DNA of 64,000 bases from Synchiropus splendidus (GCF_027744825.2 NC_071350.1:2728001-2792000); one strand, 5' to 3'; positions 1-15,760 are shown, counted from the first letter of the stretch. Numbers and translations: made by a program. The notes: generated by a model not told the origin, from the sequence alone.

Positions 1-1373
1 TGGGTATATGTGCGCTCACAGCAGAAATGGCAATAAAGGTGATCATTATTTTATTTTGCATTCCAAAATAAAACAGTTCCAAATGCACTGCACTTTAAAT
101 GTAAAAGAGTTGATTGCCTCCATCTGATTAAATGAGTCATTTAAGGTGATTCTGATGCAGTTTTTAGTGGGACAGATGTGGAGGGAAAACACTCCTCGAC
201 AATTATTCTCCTCTCCCCTCAACTAAGGGACCTTTATGGACTGACTAGTCACTTTTGCCAGAATGCTTCATGGTTTGCTTGATTAGTCCTAACCCTTTAA
301 CTAAAGCACGAGGAATTTTGATGACTCACCTCAACCAGTCATCATCAAGTAGTGATGGGTAAATGAGGCATCATAAAGCGTTTTGACACAATGACACACT
401 GTGTTGAGACTGTGTCACTGAATACCGACACCTGCTGGACATTAAAAATCCCTGCAGGCAGCCTTCTCGACAGACTGAATTGACACTGATTTGATGATGT
501 GGTGTATACAATAATATCATTTAAGTCTTTGCATTCATATTGTATTGTTCGATATCTTTAAATAATGTGAACATGTATCATAATGTGAAAATCTGATGTA
601 AATGAGGATGCTTGTGGGCTTTTTGTTTTTCAAATTTTTTTATTTATTTTTTTTGTAAAATAATAAAATAAGTTTTTTTCTTGCAAAAAATAATGTGAAG
701 AGTGAACTAAGAGTTGACTTGAAATTAATTTGAATGAGAATGGAAGTCGAAAATCTGAGACAAACTGGGTAAAACAAGAAGATATGAAATAAATACATGA
801 TTCTCCAGTAGGAGATCAAAATGGTCCCACACAGTAGACAACATGCATTTCCCCTGGACATTCAGAAAGAACAGTGACATTAGATTGTTTCAGCAGTTGC
901 ATCCTGTTGACAGATGTGCTCTCAATTCGAGTCGACACACATCGTCACGTGATTATCGTATTTATTTATTATCAATCTACATATACAATTTATTATTTGT
1001 ATAATTTATCATTATGCATGTATTCTCTATCCTTACTCATGTTTAATATAATATAATATAATATAATATAATCCAGTCAATTGTTGTTGTTTGTTTGATT
1101 AGCCCCATTAGTTGATCATCATAACGACCTTTGGATTTTTCAGATACAATAAAATTACCTCTATTAAACATCCAAATGGAAATAAAATTTTAAAAGACAT
1201 TGACCTAAGGGAGCATTTTCTGCTGAGATTGAATTTTTGTTTCCAGTTAAAGATGGAGGATCAATGTTTCAGTTGAAACTTGATCTATTATATCACATGA
1301 CAAGAGATGTGACATGAAGACCTAAAATTCCATTAATGGGACTGAGTCCGTCTGCAGGATGCTGATAGCTCAC
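1..1373. other. ophn1 intron sequence at the left edge
   Basis: AT-rich noncoding DNA downstream of the third ophn1 exon. It holds one dispersed repeat (about 350-925, listed separately) and a short TATAA-unit run near 1046-1072. No further ophn1 exon could be recognised, so the next one lies outside the window. Confidence 0.6.
350..925 (+). repeat. Dispersed repeat, copy 1 (inverted partner near 23.4-23.9 kb)
   Basis: About 570 bp starting AGTGATGGGTAAATGAGGCA that reappears in reverse orientation at roughly 23415-23915. Shared blocks include CCCTGCAGGCA, GAACATGTATCATAATGTGA, AAAATCTGAGACAAACTGGG and CATCCTGTTGACAGATGTGC. Copies differ by many substitutions and small indels, so they are old. 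The end GTAGTGATG resembles hAT-type MITEs of fish, but no clear target duplication was found, so the class is open. Confidence 0.7.
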
Positions 1374-1435
1374 CAACATCATCCTGTCGTGCTCCACTTC
1401 CTGCAACAGTCCAGCGAACTCCTGGAACGACTGAG
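1374..1435 (-). CDS. ophn1: ophn1 third coding exon
   Basis: A 62-base exon, acceptor CTCTTCAG before 1435 and donor GTGAGC below 1374. It reads [20 protein letters not shown] plus one leucine, continuing the BAR helix. It is too short for an open-frame scan and was found by looking for the piece that follows DDEINI in the family. It ends in phase 0. Confidence 0.88.
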
Positions 1436-4400
1436 CTGAAGAGGAAGACATCAAGATAGAATATGAAACAAACAGTTGGAGGCAGAGAAAAGCCCTGCAG
1501 CAGAAGAAAATTACATTTCTAAATGTGAATGATTAAAATCGGCTGTGTGGTTTGAGGGAGAAGATGGTGGCCGGGACATACGTGGTCTGCTCTTTGTGTT
1601 TCTATAACGACTGCGGTTTAAAATCAGTCCGAAATGAGTGGCCAAAACTGCTTTGCAACATGAAGATATTCTGAGAGTAACTCCAGCATGTAAATCTATA
1701 CCACTTATCTGTCCGTCACAAGAGCCTTATCTTACCGATGTTTATTTCATCATCGGTCAGACAGTCCCCGATGAAGTCGAACTGGAACGCACTGAGAGTC
1801 TGGGAGAACTTCTGCACGGCCAGAGAATAACCTGGAAAAACAAACAGCACAGGCACACCTTTATACACGCTACTGTCTTTTTTACTGTCTAAAGTCGTTT
1901 CCACAGGCGGCAGGAGGAGGAAGTCTGTGTTTCTTCATCCAAACTAAACTCTGCTGGATGAAATACAATAGAAGAATTTGGGCTGCCAGATTACATATTA
2001 AATACCCTCCTAAAAAACACCAAGATATTTCTTTTACCCCAGTGAGCAGTGAAGACTTTTGAATTCTGTTTGTTTCCACACAACGAAGGAGAAGAGATTG
2101 GTTATAAATTATGGCCACCAGCTAAAAAAGCTGTGAAACCATGATGGCAGGGACATTGACAGCTTGCTTTAGTACCTGGCACCAGATCTAAATCTGCTGT
2201 TTAAGGTGGGGCCTCCATGAACCCAGATGTTCAGAGGCCTAGTCGACACATGGAACTGGTTTGTATGATCCTCGAACATTTTCCTTTGGATCAATAGCAG
2301 AGTCCTGCCAACAGAGGCTATTGTCATCGAGGGACACTGTATCTGTGAAGGCGTGGTTATTGTATGTCTGAAAGTAGCATCAGGACGAGCAGGTCCCGTG
2401 GTTCCCCTGCAGAACATTGCTCACAACACCTCCTCAGGTTTATTTACTCCTCATCCGGGTGCCTTATGTAAGTGGAGCTTTACACACCTAGGCATCCACG
2501 TGACAGAAAAGCAAACATGATTCACTGGCACAGCCTGCCACCTTCCTTCACTTCAGATCCTTCCAGGACTGCCCTGAGACTACACCCTGTGCTCTGACAC
2601 CAGTCAATCCAGACCCATCAAGGCTCATTTGTGGTCTGTCTGTTGTCTGTCGTATGTGTGAATATGTGTATGTGTGCCTGTGCTCCACCTAAATTGTAAT
2701 AGTCTGATGCAACAGGAGTGAGTCCACAACTTGTTAATACATTTAGTGTTTTCTAATCATTTTAAATAAGTAGTTTGCAAAACTACAGCTATCAAAAAGC
2801 AGCTTTAGCATCTACTTCAACTCATTACACTTATGTATTTTCATTTTACACTGTTTTGTGCGATATGTTGCTGCATTATGAGTATCGCTCCAATATGTAT
2901 ATCTTCAATGTTTAGTGTCTTTGAAGTATTGTGTTTGCTGCTGGGACTAGTTGAATTTCCCAATTGTGGGAAGTGTAAATGACTTGCGGTGTGCAGAAAA
3001 ATATGCACCATAATAGCCAACAAAAAAGGTGTTGGAAGATTTGCCCATTGCCCTAATGAGGCCACCGTAGTTGGGAGAAACACTAATAGAGGGGAGCTGA
3101 GGAATTCATCACAAAATAGTGAAGAGTGTAACTAGCTCAAACCTTCAAACCTCCCTAAACATGTTCTTCTAGTTGTATTAGAAAAAAAACATTTAATTGC
3201 CAAAATAAAAGTCTATAGCTTGAGTAGTCAAAAATTGACCTGATACTGATACTGAACTTGATACAACACAAAATACAAATATAGCTTCACTACTAGCATA
3301 TTATAGATATTTGTAGTAAAGCTAAGTAGTTCAACTCTATGTAGTTTAAGTATCTGAAGCACCCATTTATTAGTAGCACTGTAACATAGTCCACTATAAT
3401 CGACTGTTAAATAAGTTGGTGGGTTCACGAGTCGACTCGTTGGCGTTCTCTTTAAGCAAAAGTCACACTGAGAGGAGAAATGGCTAAGGCTAAAAAATGG
3501 GACCATTTCACAAAGGACACAGACCTTTAACAGCATATTTTGAGCTGAAAATAAAAAAAATGTAGAGTCCCAAAACAACATTTAACAATATACATTTGGA
3601 TCCAAATTCCTCACGTAATTTGTGATTTATATTCTATTTACAGCACAACAATGAGTAGCAACGACTACTCACCAGTATGTAACTACTGGCTTGATGTTGC
3701 ACACCTGCCAGCCAACAATCAGCTTCATGAATTCCATTATGTGCGGTGTACTGAACTGCATTGTTGCAAAGTATTATCAGCATTCCTTTGGCGCTTATTA
3801 CGACACCTACAGGAAGATCTAGCAGCTTCATATTTTTGTATTTCTCATAATGACGTCGAGTGAACATAACTCACTCAAAGTTTTTACAAACTACTCCAAC
3901 TGATAAATACACACTTATGGAATTACAAACGTTGCTGGTTTGATAACATATATTGATGAACAATTAATTATATCCAACAACCAAATTCAAAGAATCTACG
4001 TTTAGAAAAGAAAAGTTTCAGGGTGACAAATCGAAACGGTAGCGTAAAATGGACACATTTAAGTTCATAGCTTGCACGGCACACCTTATTTTCACATGGT
4101 GCACAATAAGTGTTGAATTAAGTGTTGAATAATAATATGAAGTCTGCAGAGTTTAAACATATTCATGTGAATAACAAAGATGTATTAATTTCACCAGTTT
4201 TCCTTGTCTAAGCTTGTCTGAATAAACAATTATTTTTAACAAACGTTGCCAAATTATTGCCAAATTATACGAATAAAACAGTGGCAACACGCTTGCAAAA
4301 GAACATGAGCTGTAAGCAGTACTTCCTGTCTGTATGTGTTCCTGCACTGCAAGCAAGAAAGTGTTATTGTTGTCATGCAATGCCCAGACCATTGTTCCTA

Positions 4401-5621
4401 AAACATAAAATCTAACTGCTTTTCTCAGCATTTAGTCACGTGAAAGAAGCTGCAGAAATGCAACTATCTAAAAAAAACATAAATCATGAGCTAGGTGAGT
4501 GTTTATCAGTTTACATTTTAATTAATATATGAAAACCATTTCCTTCCGTGCTGACAATCATAATGACAGACAGAGGCTTCCATTGTTTTGTTTTGTTTTG
4601 TTTTTCAGTGGTGTGTACTGCTCACCTGTACCTGCTGTCCTCTGGACTATTTTCTGTAAAGCACTTTTCTGTTGCACTACTGTATCAAAAGTGATATAAA
4701 TAAAGGTTTCATTTAGCTGACAAGTGGGCTGTGGGCAGTCAGGGCTATTTGAAGCCTCCTGGCTGGCACAGACTTTAATAAGTCAATAAAATCGAAAAGT
4801 TTACAGTGCCATGAAGACTTGTGGTCACTTGTGGACATGTCGTTCACCCTGTGGCGTAAAAACTGATCAACCAAGTGCTCCAATACTGGAACAGCAGTTT
4901 TATAATAAAGTGAATCAAATAATGAGCAAAACCTGAGCCTTAAAAAACTGAGACTTGTCACCAGTTGACCTTGATGGAGCAAGTTTTGTCACTCATTGAC
5001 AGACTAAATAATTACCATAATAATGGTTTTGTGCTTAACCTAAGCATTAACATGTAACTGCCCATATTAAACCACGTCAATGAGTAGAATAAAATAGGAG
5101 TAATTGAAAGAACAAAATCAATAAGCTGCAGTTATATCGTTATGACCATGAACTGAAATTTGGTAGCGTTGTATTTAAATGTCTACACTGAACTTTATTT
5201 GAAACAATGAAGGCCAAATATAAACACGGAGAGGAATCAGGTGCAACTTGTTGCAGTCAGCCGCACAACCTCGTGATGTACAGTGGAAACTTCACATCTG
5301 CTGCTCATTCGTGGATTCTGACAGCTGGCTGGGGGTTCGATTCCCGAGGGACCACAGCTTGAACGCGCCTCTCCCATCTGATGTCAGCACTCCCTCCCGC
5401 TCACCATAACAATACAAGTCCATGTAGTGGCCAAGCGGGATGTGTAATGATGTCGACTCCTTCTCACCTCTGATGGCAGTTATCACACTGTTGCCGTCCT
5501 TTATCAACTCCTTCAGGCACTTGCTCGTCCTCTCCAGCTCCTGTTCATAACACTTGAGCGCCTCTCTGAACTCGGGACTGTCCAGATAGCAGTCACTGAA
5601 CTCCAGAGGAGGATGACCCAT
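1374..5621 (-). CDS. ophn1: ophn1 (oligophrenin-1), 5' part, three coding exons
   Basis: Coding exons at 5468-5621, 1736-1831 and 1374-1435 (minus strand) join in frame to give the first 104 codons of oligophrenin-1, a Rho-family GTPase-activating protein that acts at synapses and in endocytosis through an N-terminal BAR domain, then PH and RhoGAP domains. Only the start of the BAR domain is here. The first exon opens [16 protein letters not shown], a near-exact match to the vertebrate protein. The second has AVQKFSQTL and FQFDFIGD, the third [13 protein letters not shown]. Every junction has GT/AG signals and matching phase (1, 1, 0). The remaining exons lie beyond position 1. The gene is head-to-head with gjb1, 4.7 kb away. 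Identification is from remembered family sequence. Confidence 0.93.
1736..1831 (-). CDS. ophn1: ophn1 second coding exon
   Basis: A 96-base exon with an acceptor ending in TTTTTCCAG before 1831 and a GTAAG donor below 1736. It reads [18 protein letters not shown] and then [13 protein letters not shown], part of the BAR domain. It begins and ends in phase 1, so it joins both neighbours without a shift. Confidence 0.92.
1832..5467. other. ophn1 first intron between coding exons
   Basis: About 3.6 kb of AT-rich sequence without a recognisable exon on either strand. The open frames here are short and look like nothing known. No intact mobile element was recognised. Confidence 0.6.
5468..5621 (-). 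CDS. ophn1: ophn1 first coding exon
   Basis: This exon gives 51 codons plus one base. The start is the ATG at 5621, which matches the family start MGHPP and sits in an AAGATGG context. The donor is GTGAGA just below 5468. It encodes the first part of the BAR coiled coil ([14 protein letters not shown]). The open frame continues past the donor but loses similarity there, which supports the splice site. Confidence 0.93.
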
Positions 5622-6000
5622 CTTCTTCTTCTATCAACACAATGGACAGAGTGCAGCCCACACTCTCTCTATTCCACGCTGTTCATTGCAGCTCCGCCAG
5701 CTCTAAGAGCATGAACTCGCCAGCCCGCTGCTCAAATGTTGATAGAAGTACGCAGGGAAGAGGCGAAGAGTAAATGTACTTCCCTGTTTTGCTCTGCTGT
5801 CACTGTTTATTGCTGTTATTTACTTGAATCCTGATCCACTCCGACACTTTTTCCTCGTTGCAGCGAAGGAAAGCGGCTAGAAACCAATGGGGCGCGTTCC
5901 ATTCTAAAACATAGCTCACTCGTTCATGTCCTATTTTTAAAATCCTGAACATGATCAAAGACTTATACCATAATTAAACACACTAAGCTACACTTGGAAA
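5622..6000 (-). promoter_or_regulatory. Likely ophn1 5' UTR and promoter region
   Basis: Sequence directly upstream of the ophn1 start codon, moderately GC-rich at first (about 5640-5900) compared with the AT-rich surroundings. No TATA box is obvious. The call rests on position only; the transcription start cannot be set from sequence. Confidence 0.35.
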
Positions 6001-9160
<3,160 letters not shown>

Positions 9161-9164
9161 GACG

Positions 9165-9272
9165 CAGGAGTTTTTAAGTATCCGACACACTCCAGAGGGA
9201 GACAGAGAGTCTCTTCTTCTCTGGACTCAACATCCATGCCAGTCCAGCCTCTTTCACCTCCTGCTGAGCCCG
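9165..9272 (+). promoter_or_regulatory. Candidate gjb1 promoter and noncoding first exon
   Basis: A TATA-like TTTTTAAGTA at 9171-9180 is followed by about 90 bases ending in a splice donor, CCCG|GTAACT, at 9272/9273. The distance to the gjb1 coding exon (about 1 kb) and the acceptor just before it fit the usual connexin layout of a noncoding exon 1 plus one coding exon. There is no direct evidence for transcription, so this is an inference. Confidence 0.25.
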
Positions 9273-10304
9273 GTAACTACTCATGCTGAAGATCACTCTA
9301 AAATTGGAGCATAATTTGTTGTTTGATCAGCGGAAGCTCAGATGTACAGACAGGAAGGTTGCTTCTTGAGGTTACAATCAACTTCTATCTTTCACCAGCT
9401 TATGTTCCATTTTCTGGCTCATTGGGAACAAGATGTTTTTTTTTGTTTTTTGTTTTATTTCTCAGTTAATCAGAAAGTTGTCAAAGGAAGTCATTCATGC
9501 GGACATTTGTAGTAATATATTCATAGCAAATCAGAGTCAAGAAGCAACCTTATTTTTTTCCTCAAACTCTCATGACTTATTATTGCAAATTTCAACTTAT
9601 TCTCAGACTGCTCGCACAGTTCATTTCTGTTGCCTCCATTTATTTATTAGTTCTTGTTTACCACATTTCAAAACTTTCTGAAATAGTTTCAATTGGTGCA
9701 AACTATCACAGTTAACGTCCAAGAACTCTTTAATTATTTCACTTTATTCATGAATTTATTGAATAAAATGTGTGCTCTGACAGAGAGTATCAATGTAGGT
9801 GTTGGTTGACAAAAATGGCATCTGTGTTGGTCTTTGTGTAACAATGGAAATTGATTTTTTTTTCTCATGAATCCCTCTTAAGTAAGACTTTTTATTTGTC
9901 CACCTCAGGACACTGTAGATTCAGCAACTTGAGTTACCTGCTAGTGCTGATCAGGCAGATACAAACGAGAAATATATTTCTTGTCCACATGATGTCATAG
10001 CTCCGATGTGCTTTCAAGGCTTTCGCTCTCCCGGGTAAAGTGCTAATCTACGTATCTTGGATGCGTGTGGATGGTGCATTCATGAGCGTCGGAATGATCT
10101 AGACTGGAAATAACCAGGGTTACGAGAGGATTTGTGTGTGGTGAGGCCAAATGGAAAACTCCTCCTGACGCCTATGACAATGCCATTGACATGATATTAT
10201 ATTATGAATATGATATGCAATTAAAATGGTGTCAGAAGAACCGATCCTGGTAGCCCATTCAGTGTCAAAAGTATGCTTTTGTTTTACCAGACCCGGAACC
10301 AAAG

Positions 10305-11018
10305 ATGAACTGGGCCTCCTTCTACGCCCTCATCAGTGGCGTGAACAGACATTCCACAGGTATCGGCCGCATCTGGCTCTCTGTCCTCTTCATCTTCCGC
10401 ATCCTGGTCCTGGTGGTGGCAGCAGAGAGCGTGTGGGGTGATGAGAAGTCCGGCTTCACCTGCAACACCCAGCAGCCGGGCTGCAACAGCGTGTGCTATG
10501 ACCACTTCTTCCCCATCTCTCACATCCGCCTTTGGGCCCTGCAGCTCATCCTGGTCTCCACTCCTGCCTTGCTGGTGGCCATGCACGTGGCCCACCGCCG
10601 TCACGTGGACAAGAGGCTCTACAAGCTGTCGGGCCGCACCAACCCCAAAGACCTAGAGCAGATCAAAAGCCAGAAGATGAAAATCACAGGTGCTCTCTGG
10701 TGGACTTACATCATCAGCCTGCTGTTCCGGATCATCTTCGAAGTGACGTTCATGTTCATGTTCTACATGATCTACCCGGGTTACAAGATGATCCGGCTGG
10801 TCAAGTGCGACTCGTACCCGTGTCCTAATGTGGTGGACTGCTTTGTGTCCAGGCCCACTGAGAAAACCGTCTTCACTATCTTCATGCTGGCAGCATCAGG
10901 GGTCTGTATCCTTCTGAACATCGCAGAGGTGGTCTTCTTGGTGGGGAAGACCTGTAGCAAACACGCCACCGGTCCTGGAGACTCCGCTGTGACAGCGTGG
11001 ATCCAAAAAAAGCTTTAG
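10305..11018 (+). CDS. gjb1: gjb1, connexin 32-type beta gap-junction protein
   Basis: Single coding exon for 237 residues. Connexins form hexameric hemichannels in the plasma membrane that dock into gap junctions and pass ions and small molecules. Family marks: start [18 protein letters not shown], four membrane spans (about 22-42, 76-96, 130-150, 187-210), first extracellular loop with Cys53, Cys60, Cys64 (C-x6-C-x3-C) and second loop with Cys168, Cys173, Cys179 (C-x4-C-x5-C). The MNW start, [13 protein letters not shown] and [18 protein letters not shown] match GJB1/Cx32 better than GJB2 or GJB6. The tail is short: about 20 residues after the fourth span, ending IQKKL, against 283 residues and a C-terminal CaaX box in human Cx32. 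This resembles fish Cx27.5. A TTTTACCAG acceptor lies about 14 bases before the ATG. Confidence 0.93.
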   Translation: MNWASFYALISGVNRHSTGIGRIWLSVLFIFRILVLVVAAESVWGDEKSGFTCNTQQPGCNSVCYDHFFPISHIRLWALQLILVSTPALLVAMHVAHRRHVDKRLYKLSGRTNPKDLEQIKSQKMKITGALWWTYIISLLFRIIFEVTFMFMFYMIYPGYKMIRLVKCDSYPCPNVVDCFVSRPTEKTVFTIFMLAASGVCILLNIAEVVFLVGKTCSKHATGPGDSAVTAWIQKKL

Positions 11019-11567
11019 CATGAGTCAAATACAAACACCTCAAAACTGATTAAAGGACTTCCATTGCACTTCAGGACCAAAGTTACTTTCAATTCCAGGA
11101 AGGACTTGACACAAAAATCTTGACCCAAATTTAGGTGACATTAATAGGCGTTCCTTCCAAAATCACAGTAGCAGCTTTGTCCCTCTGACGACATCATAGG
11201 GATCATTTTCATGGATCCGTTTGAAAGTAAATGGATTAGACGAGCAAAGAGGTGACTCAGTGAACTCGAGCGCTGCTGTAATCACAAGTTTTAACTTGAC
11301 CGTCACCTCCTTTTTTAGTTTTGCACAGTTCCTTATGCAATACTTGTCTGTAGTTTTAATGTAGATGTGTGGCTAATACAGGGGATGTTTGCTTTTTGCA
11401 TGAAATTTGAACTGCAAACTTGAATATTAATGGAATCTGGGATCTATTTATTTTTAAAAAGATATGAAATATAAAGATATGAAATGTTAAAATGCTGCCT
11501 GGTTTTATTTATAAAAATAATTGTGACATCATTAATACCTTTTTTAATGCTATTTTTACTGTGATGC

Positions 11568-11573
11568 ATTAAA
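11568..11573 (+). terminator. Candidate gjb1 polyadenylation signal (ATTAAA)
   Basis: ATTAAA about 550 bases after the gjb1 stop codon, just before the 50-bp tandem repeat. It is the best-placed variant hexamer; no canonical AATAAA was noticed between the stop codon and this point. The call is positional. Confidence 0.3.
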
Positions 11574-11580
11574 ATCCAAT

Positions 11581-11680
11581 CTTCTACTCAATCTAGTGTC
11601 ATTTTTCATTTTTTATTTTCTTTAAAACATCTTCTACTCAATCTAGTGTCATTTTTCATTTTTTATTTTCTTTAAAACAG
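11581..11680. repeat. Tandem duplication, 50 bp x 2
   Basis: Two adjacent copies of a 50-bp unit beginning CTTCTACTCAATCTAGTGTC and differing only at the last base. The near-identity means a very recent duplication. It sits in or just beyond the gjb1 3' UTR. Confidence 0.97.
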
Positions 11681-11724
11681 AGAGAGTACAAACTCTCAAA
11701 TCTGTATTTTAAACAATACTTATC

Positions 11725-12204
11725 TACTGTAATTTCAGGACTATAAGTCTCTACTTTTTCTCACTGTCAACACTGTCAAATATGTGCTGTTTTCACCCGC
11801 GTGTCCGCAGCTCCACCCATAGAGCCGTTCTCCTGGAGGACCAGAGACGAGAAGCAGCAGCTGAGACCAGCTGAGGTGTCGGCACTTTGGACACGAGGGA
11901 GAAAACAGCTTTAATGTCAATAAAAGATGTGAGGAGCTCATGATTCAAGTTCAGAACATTGCTAAGTTCAGAACACCGGCAAGTTTGCTTCATGAGACAG
12001 TGTCGATGCTGAGCCCTGTTTTCAAAACTATTTTGTGATCCTCATGCATTTTTAAGCACCACCTTTCTACAGTGCAGACAGCACCACTGCACCCGCGGCT
12101 TGTAGACCGGTGCATCGAATGTATGGACAAGATCTAATTTCCTTCTTAAATTTAGTGGGTGTGCCTAATATTCCAGCGCACTCTATAGTCCGGATTTCAC
12201 TGTA
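11725..12204. mobile_element. MITE-like element with inverted ends (TACTGTA...TACAGTA family)
   Basis: About 480 bp between TACTGTAATTTCAGGACTAT on the left and the inverse of TACAGTGAAATCCGGACTAT on the right. The ends pair over about 22 bases with a few mismatches. No coding capacity is evident. A third copy of the end occurs at about 35250-35278 (TTATAGTCCGGAAAATACAG). It is a nonautonomous DNA transposon family; the superfamily was not determined. Confidence 0.75.
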
Positions 12205-13369
12205 TTTTATTTAGTTTGTTTAGATACATTTCTGCGAATACTATCTTAAATATAAAATTCCAAAATAAAATCATGAATAATGTTTGCCATAAGACAGGTT
12301 TTATATTGAATATTTCCCAATGCATTTAAAATATATATCAATAACATAAAAAAAATCTCCTAAAACATTATATTAAACATTTTAATTTACCTGTTTTTAA
12401 AATTCAGACAACATTTTATATATTTTTTTTGTATTGATTTATTTTAAATACATTACTTTTATTATTATTTGGTTTCCACTGTGCTCTATATTGAGTGACT
12501 ATTATAGTCACTACATTGACACTGTGGGCTATTTCTTCGTGTGAAGTAGCCTGATGTGGCTCCAGAGTTCTCCACTTTAAAAATACATTTTTCTGATGAT
12601 ATTAATTAGCTGAACTGTTTTGCCTCATCTACAGTGCTGGTTTCTCATGTGGCACTCCGTGGTGAATTGAGGTCTTAGTTAGATTTCACAGAAAATCAGA
12701 CGGAACATTGACAAGTGTAATCAGAGTCAAGCAGAAATGATAATAACAATAAGATCCACAGATGAAATTCCAGCTGTACGAACAATAGAAGTAGTCAAGA
12801 ATTTCATCTTTTATCTTGGGGCTCATTATTTGTTTATTTTTTTCATATTTTTGCAGATTTTTCAAACAGCAGGAGATCAAGACACGTCAGACTCCGGCGC
12901 AGACGTTCGGAGCCGCACCAGCACCTGTGGCCAAACGTCTGATTGAATCGTCTCTCTGAAGACCGAGGAGCAGAATGTTGGGTTATCAATAGCACGGCTG
13001 TGCAGAGGGGTCAGTGCCTGGGTGACAATGGTCGACCTCTCAGACAGCTGGGCCAGCGGTCACTGAGTGTGAAGCCGTTCTTCTTTTTATGGAGTGACAA
13101 CGCAACCCATCCGCAAAGGTCGGACTTACAGGAGGCATGTAGGCACCGCCAAAAACTACGCATCGTTTCGGTCTGCTGTTAACGGGTTTCAGATTAGCTT
13201 CATCTGACCTCTACCTCCTGCAAGCCAATACATTTGTAGGTATCAAAGCAGCACTGAAAAAGCTTGGAATGTATTTGCTTGATGCTCCTGAATCCTGAAA
13301 ATACATCAGTGATACAGTACAGCTGGAGGTTGAGATACACCCAGAAAACTATTTGATATTGAGCTACCA

Positions 13370-13372
<3 letters not shown>
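12205..13372. other. Intergenic DNA, nothing recognised
   Basis: AT-rich sequence between the MITE and a (TA)n tract. Two short overlapping open frames at 12737-13182 have no family resemblance and no splice context. Confidence 0.4.

Positions 13373-13427
<55 letters not shown>
13373..13427. repeat. (TA)n tract, about 55 bp
   Basis: Uninterrupted alternating A/T between gjb1 and the alpha connexin. Confidence 0.97.
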
Positions 13428-13428
<1 letters not shown>

Positions 13429-13996
13429 CAATGTAATTATGGCTCTCATATATATGATCCACCAATGAAGCATGACTAAACTGAAAACAGTTTTGCCAAT
13501 ATGTGAAAAATCTTTCCTTTCATGGCATTGTTGCTCCTTGCTCCATCGTAACTCAAGACATACCAAACAGGAGTGCTTCACTGTGATAGTGGTATGGTAG
13601 TATATGACAGTCGTCCTCACGGATGACGAGCATCATATACTGTAGTAGAAAAAGATCAAATGAGGTCATATGATTGTTTCAGTTATTTTTTCTATGACAA
13701 GGAAATTAACAGTTAACTTGTGACAGCACATCACAAAAGTCGTGAATGAATTTTCCTTAGATTTTCTAAATGTAGGTTGTTTCATGTGGATAGCTAGGGT
13801 TGGAGCTGGCTCTACATTGGGTGCCAACACTTGGTAGATATTTGAGGGCACAGAAGGTGACATCAATGGGGCTGTCATAGCATTGTTGTGTGCACTTTTG
13901 GGATTTTTTTTTTGTATGTTTGTTTTGATCTCATGCTGTGTTTTACAAAGTCATGTAAAATGGTTAGTGTTGTCATAGTGCCTTTCTAGATTTATG

Positions 13997-14028
13997 CTCC
14001 AATAATCTTTTATCGGAGATTATTGGAG
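13997..14028. repeat. Perfect 12-bp inverted repeat
   Basis: CTCCAATAATCT, an 8-base spacer and its exact reverse complement AGATTATTGGAG. It could form a small hairpin. No gene context gives it a role. Confidence 0.9.
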
Positions 14029-14939
14029 ATTGGGTCCCTTTCTTAGGGATGGCCCAGACATTGTCATCCCATACTGCATTTGCACCGCTGTGACGCAATA
14101 ACTTGGCGCAACAAAGCCCATTCTTCTACTTTTGGTTCTGGAACATGGAAACATGGCATCAATTTTAGTCTGTCGTTGACTGTCAACCATTCATACCACG
14201 ATGTCAACAACAAGCAACATTAATTCACCAGGTTCATCTCTTTGTGGATGTATATGTTTCATGAGCAGATTAAAATGCTTTTAAAAACTTAATTTTAAGT
14301 CACAAAAACATTCTGAATCCAGGGGTGAAATGGGGTCATCTGAGGGCAGCGACTCTTAGTACACAGCTAAGTAAATGTGTATTGTCCAACCATTAAACAT
14401 TATCGTCTGCACCTCGCTTTAGTGACGTAAATATAAGCAAAACACCTTGGACGGTGATTGAGTACTGATATGGAAAACTTAGTTCAGGGAGTTGAAGATC
14501 TGGTGAAGGGTTTGTAAAGAGTAAAAAAGTTGGGCTGACCTTTGTACTTTACTCATCAGGATCATCCCGTACCGATGTACTTGTTAGCACTGTCATTTCT
14601 ACTGCACTCTTCAAGTGATTTCAATAGTATATTAAGTCATAGGACCAGACAAAGGCCAACTATCTTCAGTTGCTTCAGGCAGCTCGGTCCATCTCATAAA
14701 GTGAACTGCCTCATTTCCACTCAGGTTTACTGAACTGTACTTCCAAACATGAATAACGGTCTATTTCAGTCATGTAAAAGTATGTGAACGACGAGGCTAA
14801 TCAGCACAAGCTAACCAGAACGAATGATTTAAAGCCCCGATGTGACTCCAAGCGTGGTGGATGTTGCACCACCAAGTCAAAGGTCACATCCCTGAAGGCC
14901 ACCGTGTTGGCCATGAGACCACTGACATCAGGGCCCCTC

Positions 14940-15245
14940 CCTCACGTGATTTAAATTTAGATCAGTCCCAACATGTAAGTCTATAACCCGAGTGCTCACT
15001 GGGTGCCAGCGCTGCCACTCACTCGGACAGAAACCCCTGCAGGGCTATTTTTTTTCTGACTCCCTACTGTTTTCATTTTGCCGTCATCGTTGGCGGCGTG
15101 TGGGGAGCGAGCGGGTCAGGGTGGGCGGGATCACTGGTACTCAAGTGAGAAGGTTGTCCTGTTGCTGCAGTTACTTTTCTGAAGTTCTGGAGAAGGTGGG
15201 CCAACCAGCGAAGCACTCTTCCGTGAAGGAGATGAAAATATTCAG
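14940..15245 (+). promoter_or_regulatory. Candidate noncoding first exon and promoter of the alpha connexin
   Basis: A GC-richer stretch, with the A/T-rich TTTAAATTTAG near 14950, ends in a strong splice donor, ATTCAG|GTAAGC, at 15245/15246. Joining it to the acceptor CTTCTTTCAG|G at 16830/16831 would give the two-exon structure typical of connexin genes. A short open frame covers part of it but has no family match. The interval is inferred, and the 5' limit is a guess. Confidence 0.4.
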
Positions 15246-15760
15246 GTAAGCCTTTTTTTTAATTGATAAACAACACACACACACATCACCTTCCAGCCTT
15301 CCCCAGCTGTCCAACAGGTTCCCGTCTGCCAGTGTGCTACCTAAAGGACAGGCACAACTATTTTTAAAGTCACATTTTTGTTGCAGTGCTGTAACCTATA
15401 GGCCTCTGACAAACTAGAAGCCTAATTCCAGCACAGGAGTTTAGACTTGTCTCCTGTGTCACAAGATCTCCGCTGAAGTGAGGAGTCTGAGTTAGCCACT
15501 GCAAGGCGCTGCCTTTCCAAGAGGACATGAACCCGAACCACAAATTTGTCATCGTTCGCAAACTCTGATGGTCAATGTCACCTCTACGATCTTGAAAAGT
15601 CGAGATGAAAGGGGTGACTTTTAAAAGACTCCAATTTATGCATTCATCAAAAATAAAAAATGTCTGGCAAATCATGAATTTCAGTAGTTTATGCCAAACG
15701 AATAATGTTGAAACACCAGAGTTACTTTTACATAAGAACCATCCACTGATTTTAAGCGTG

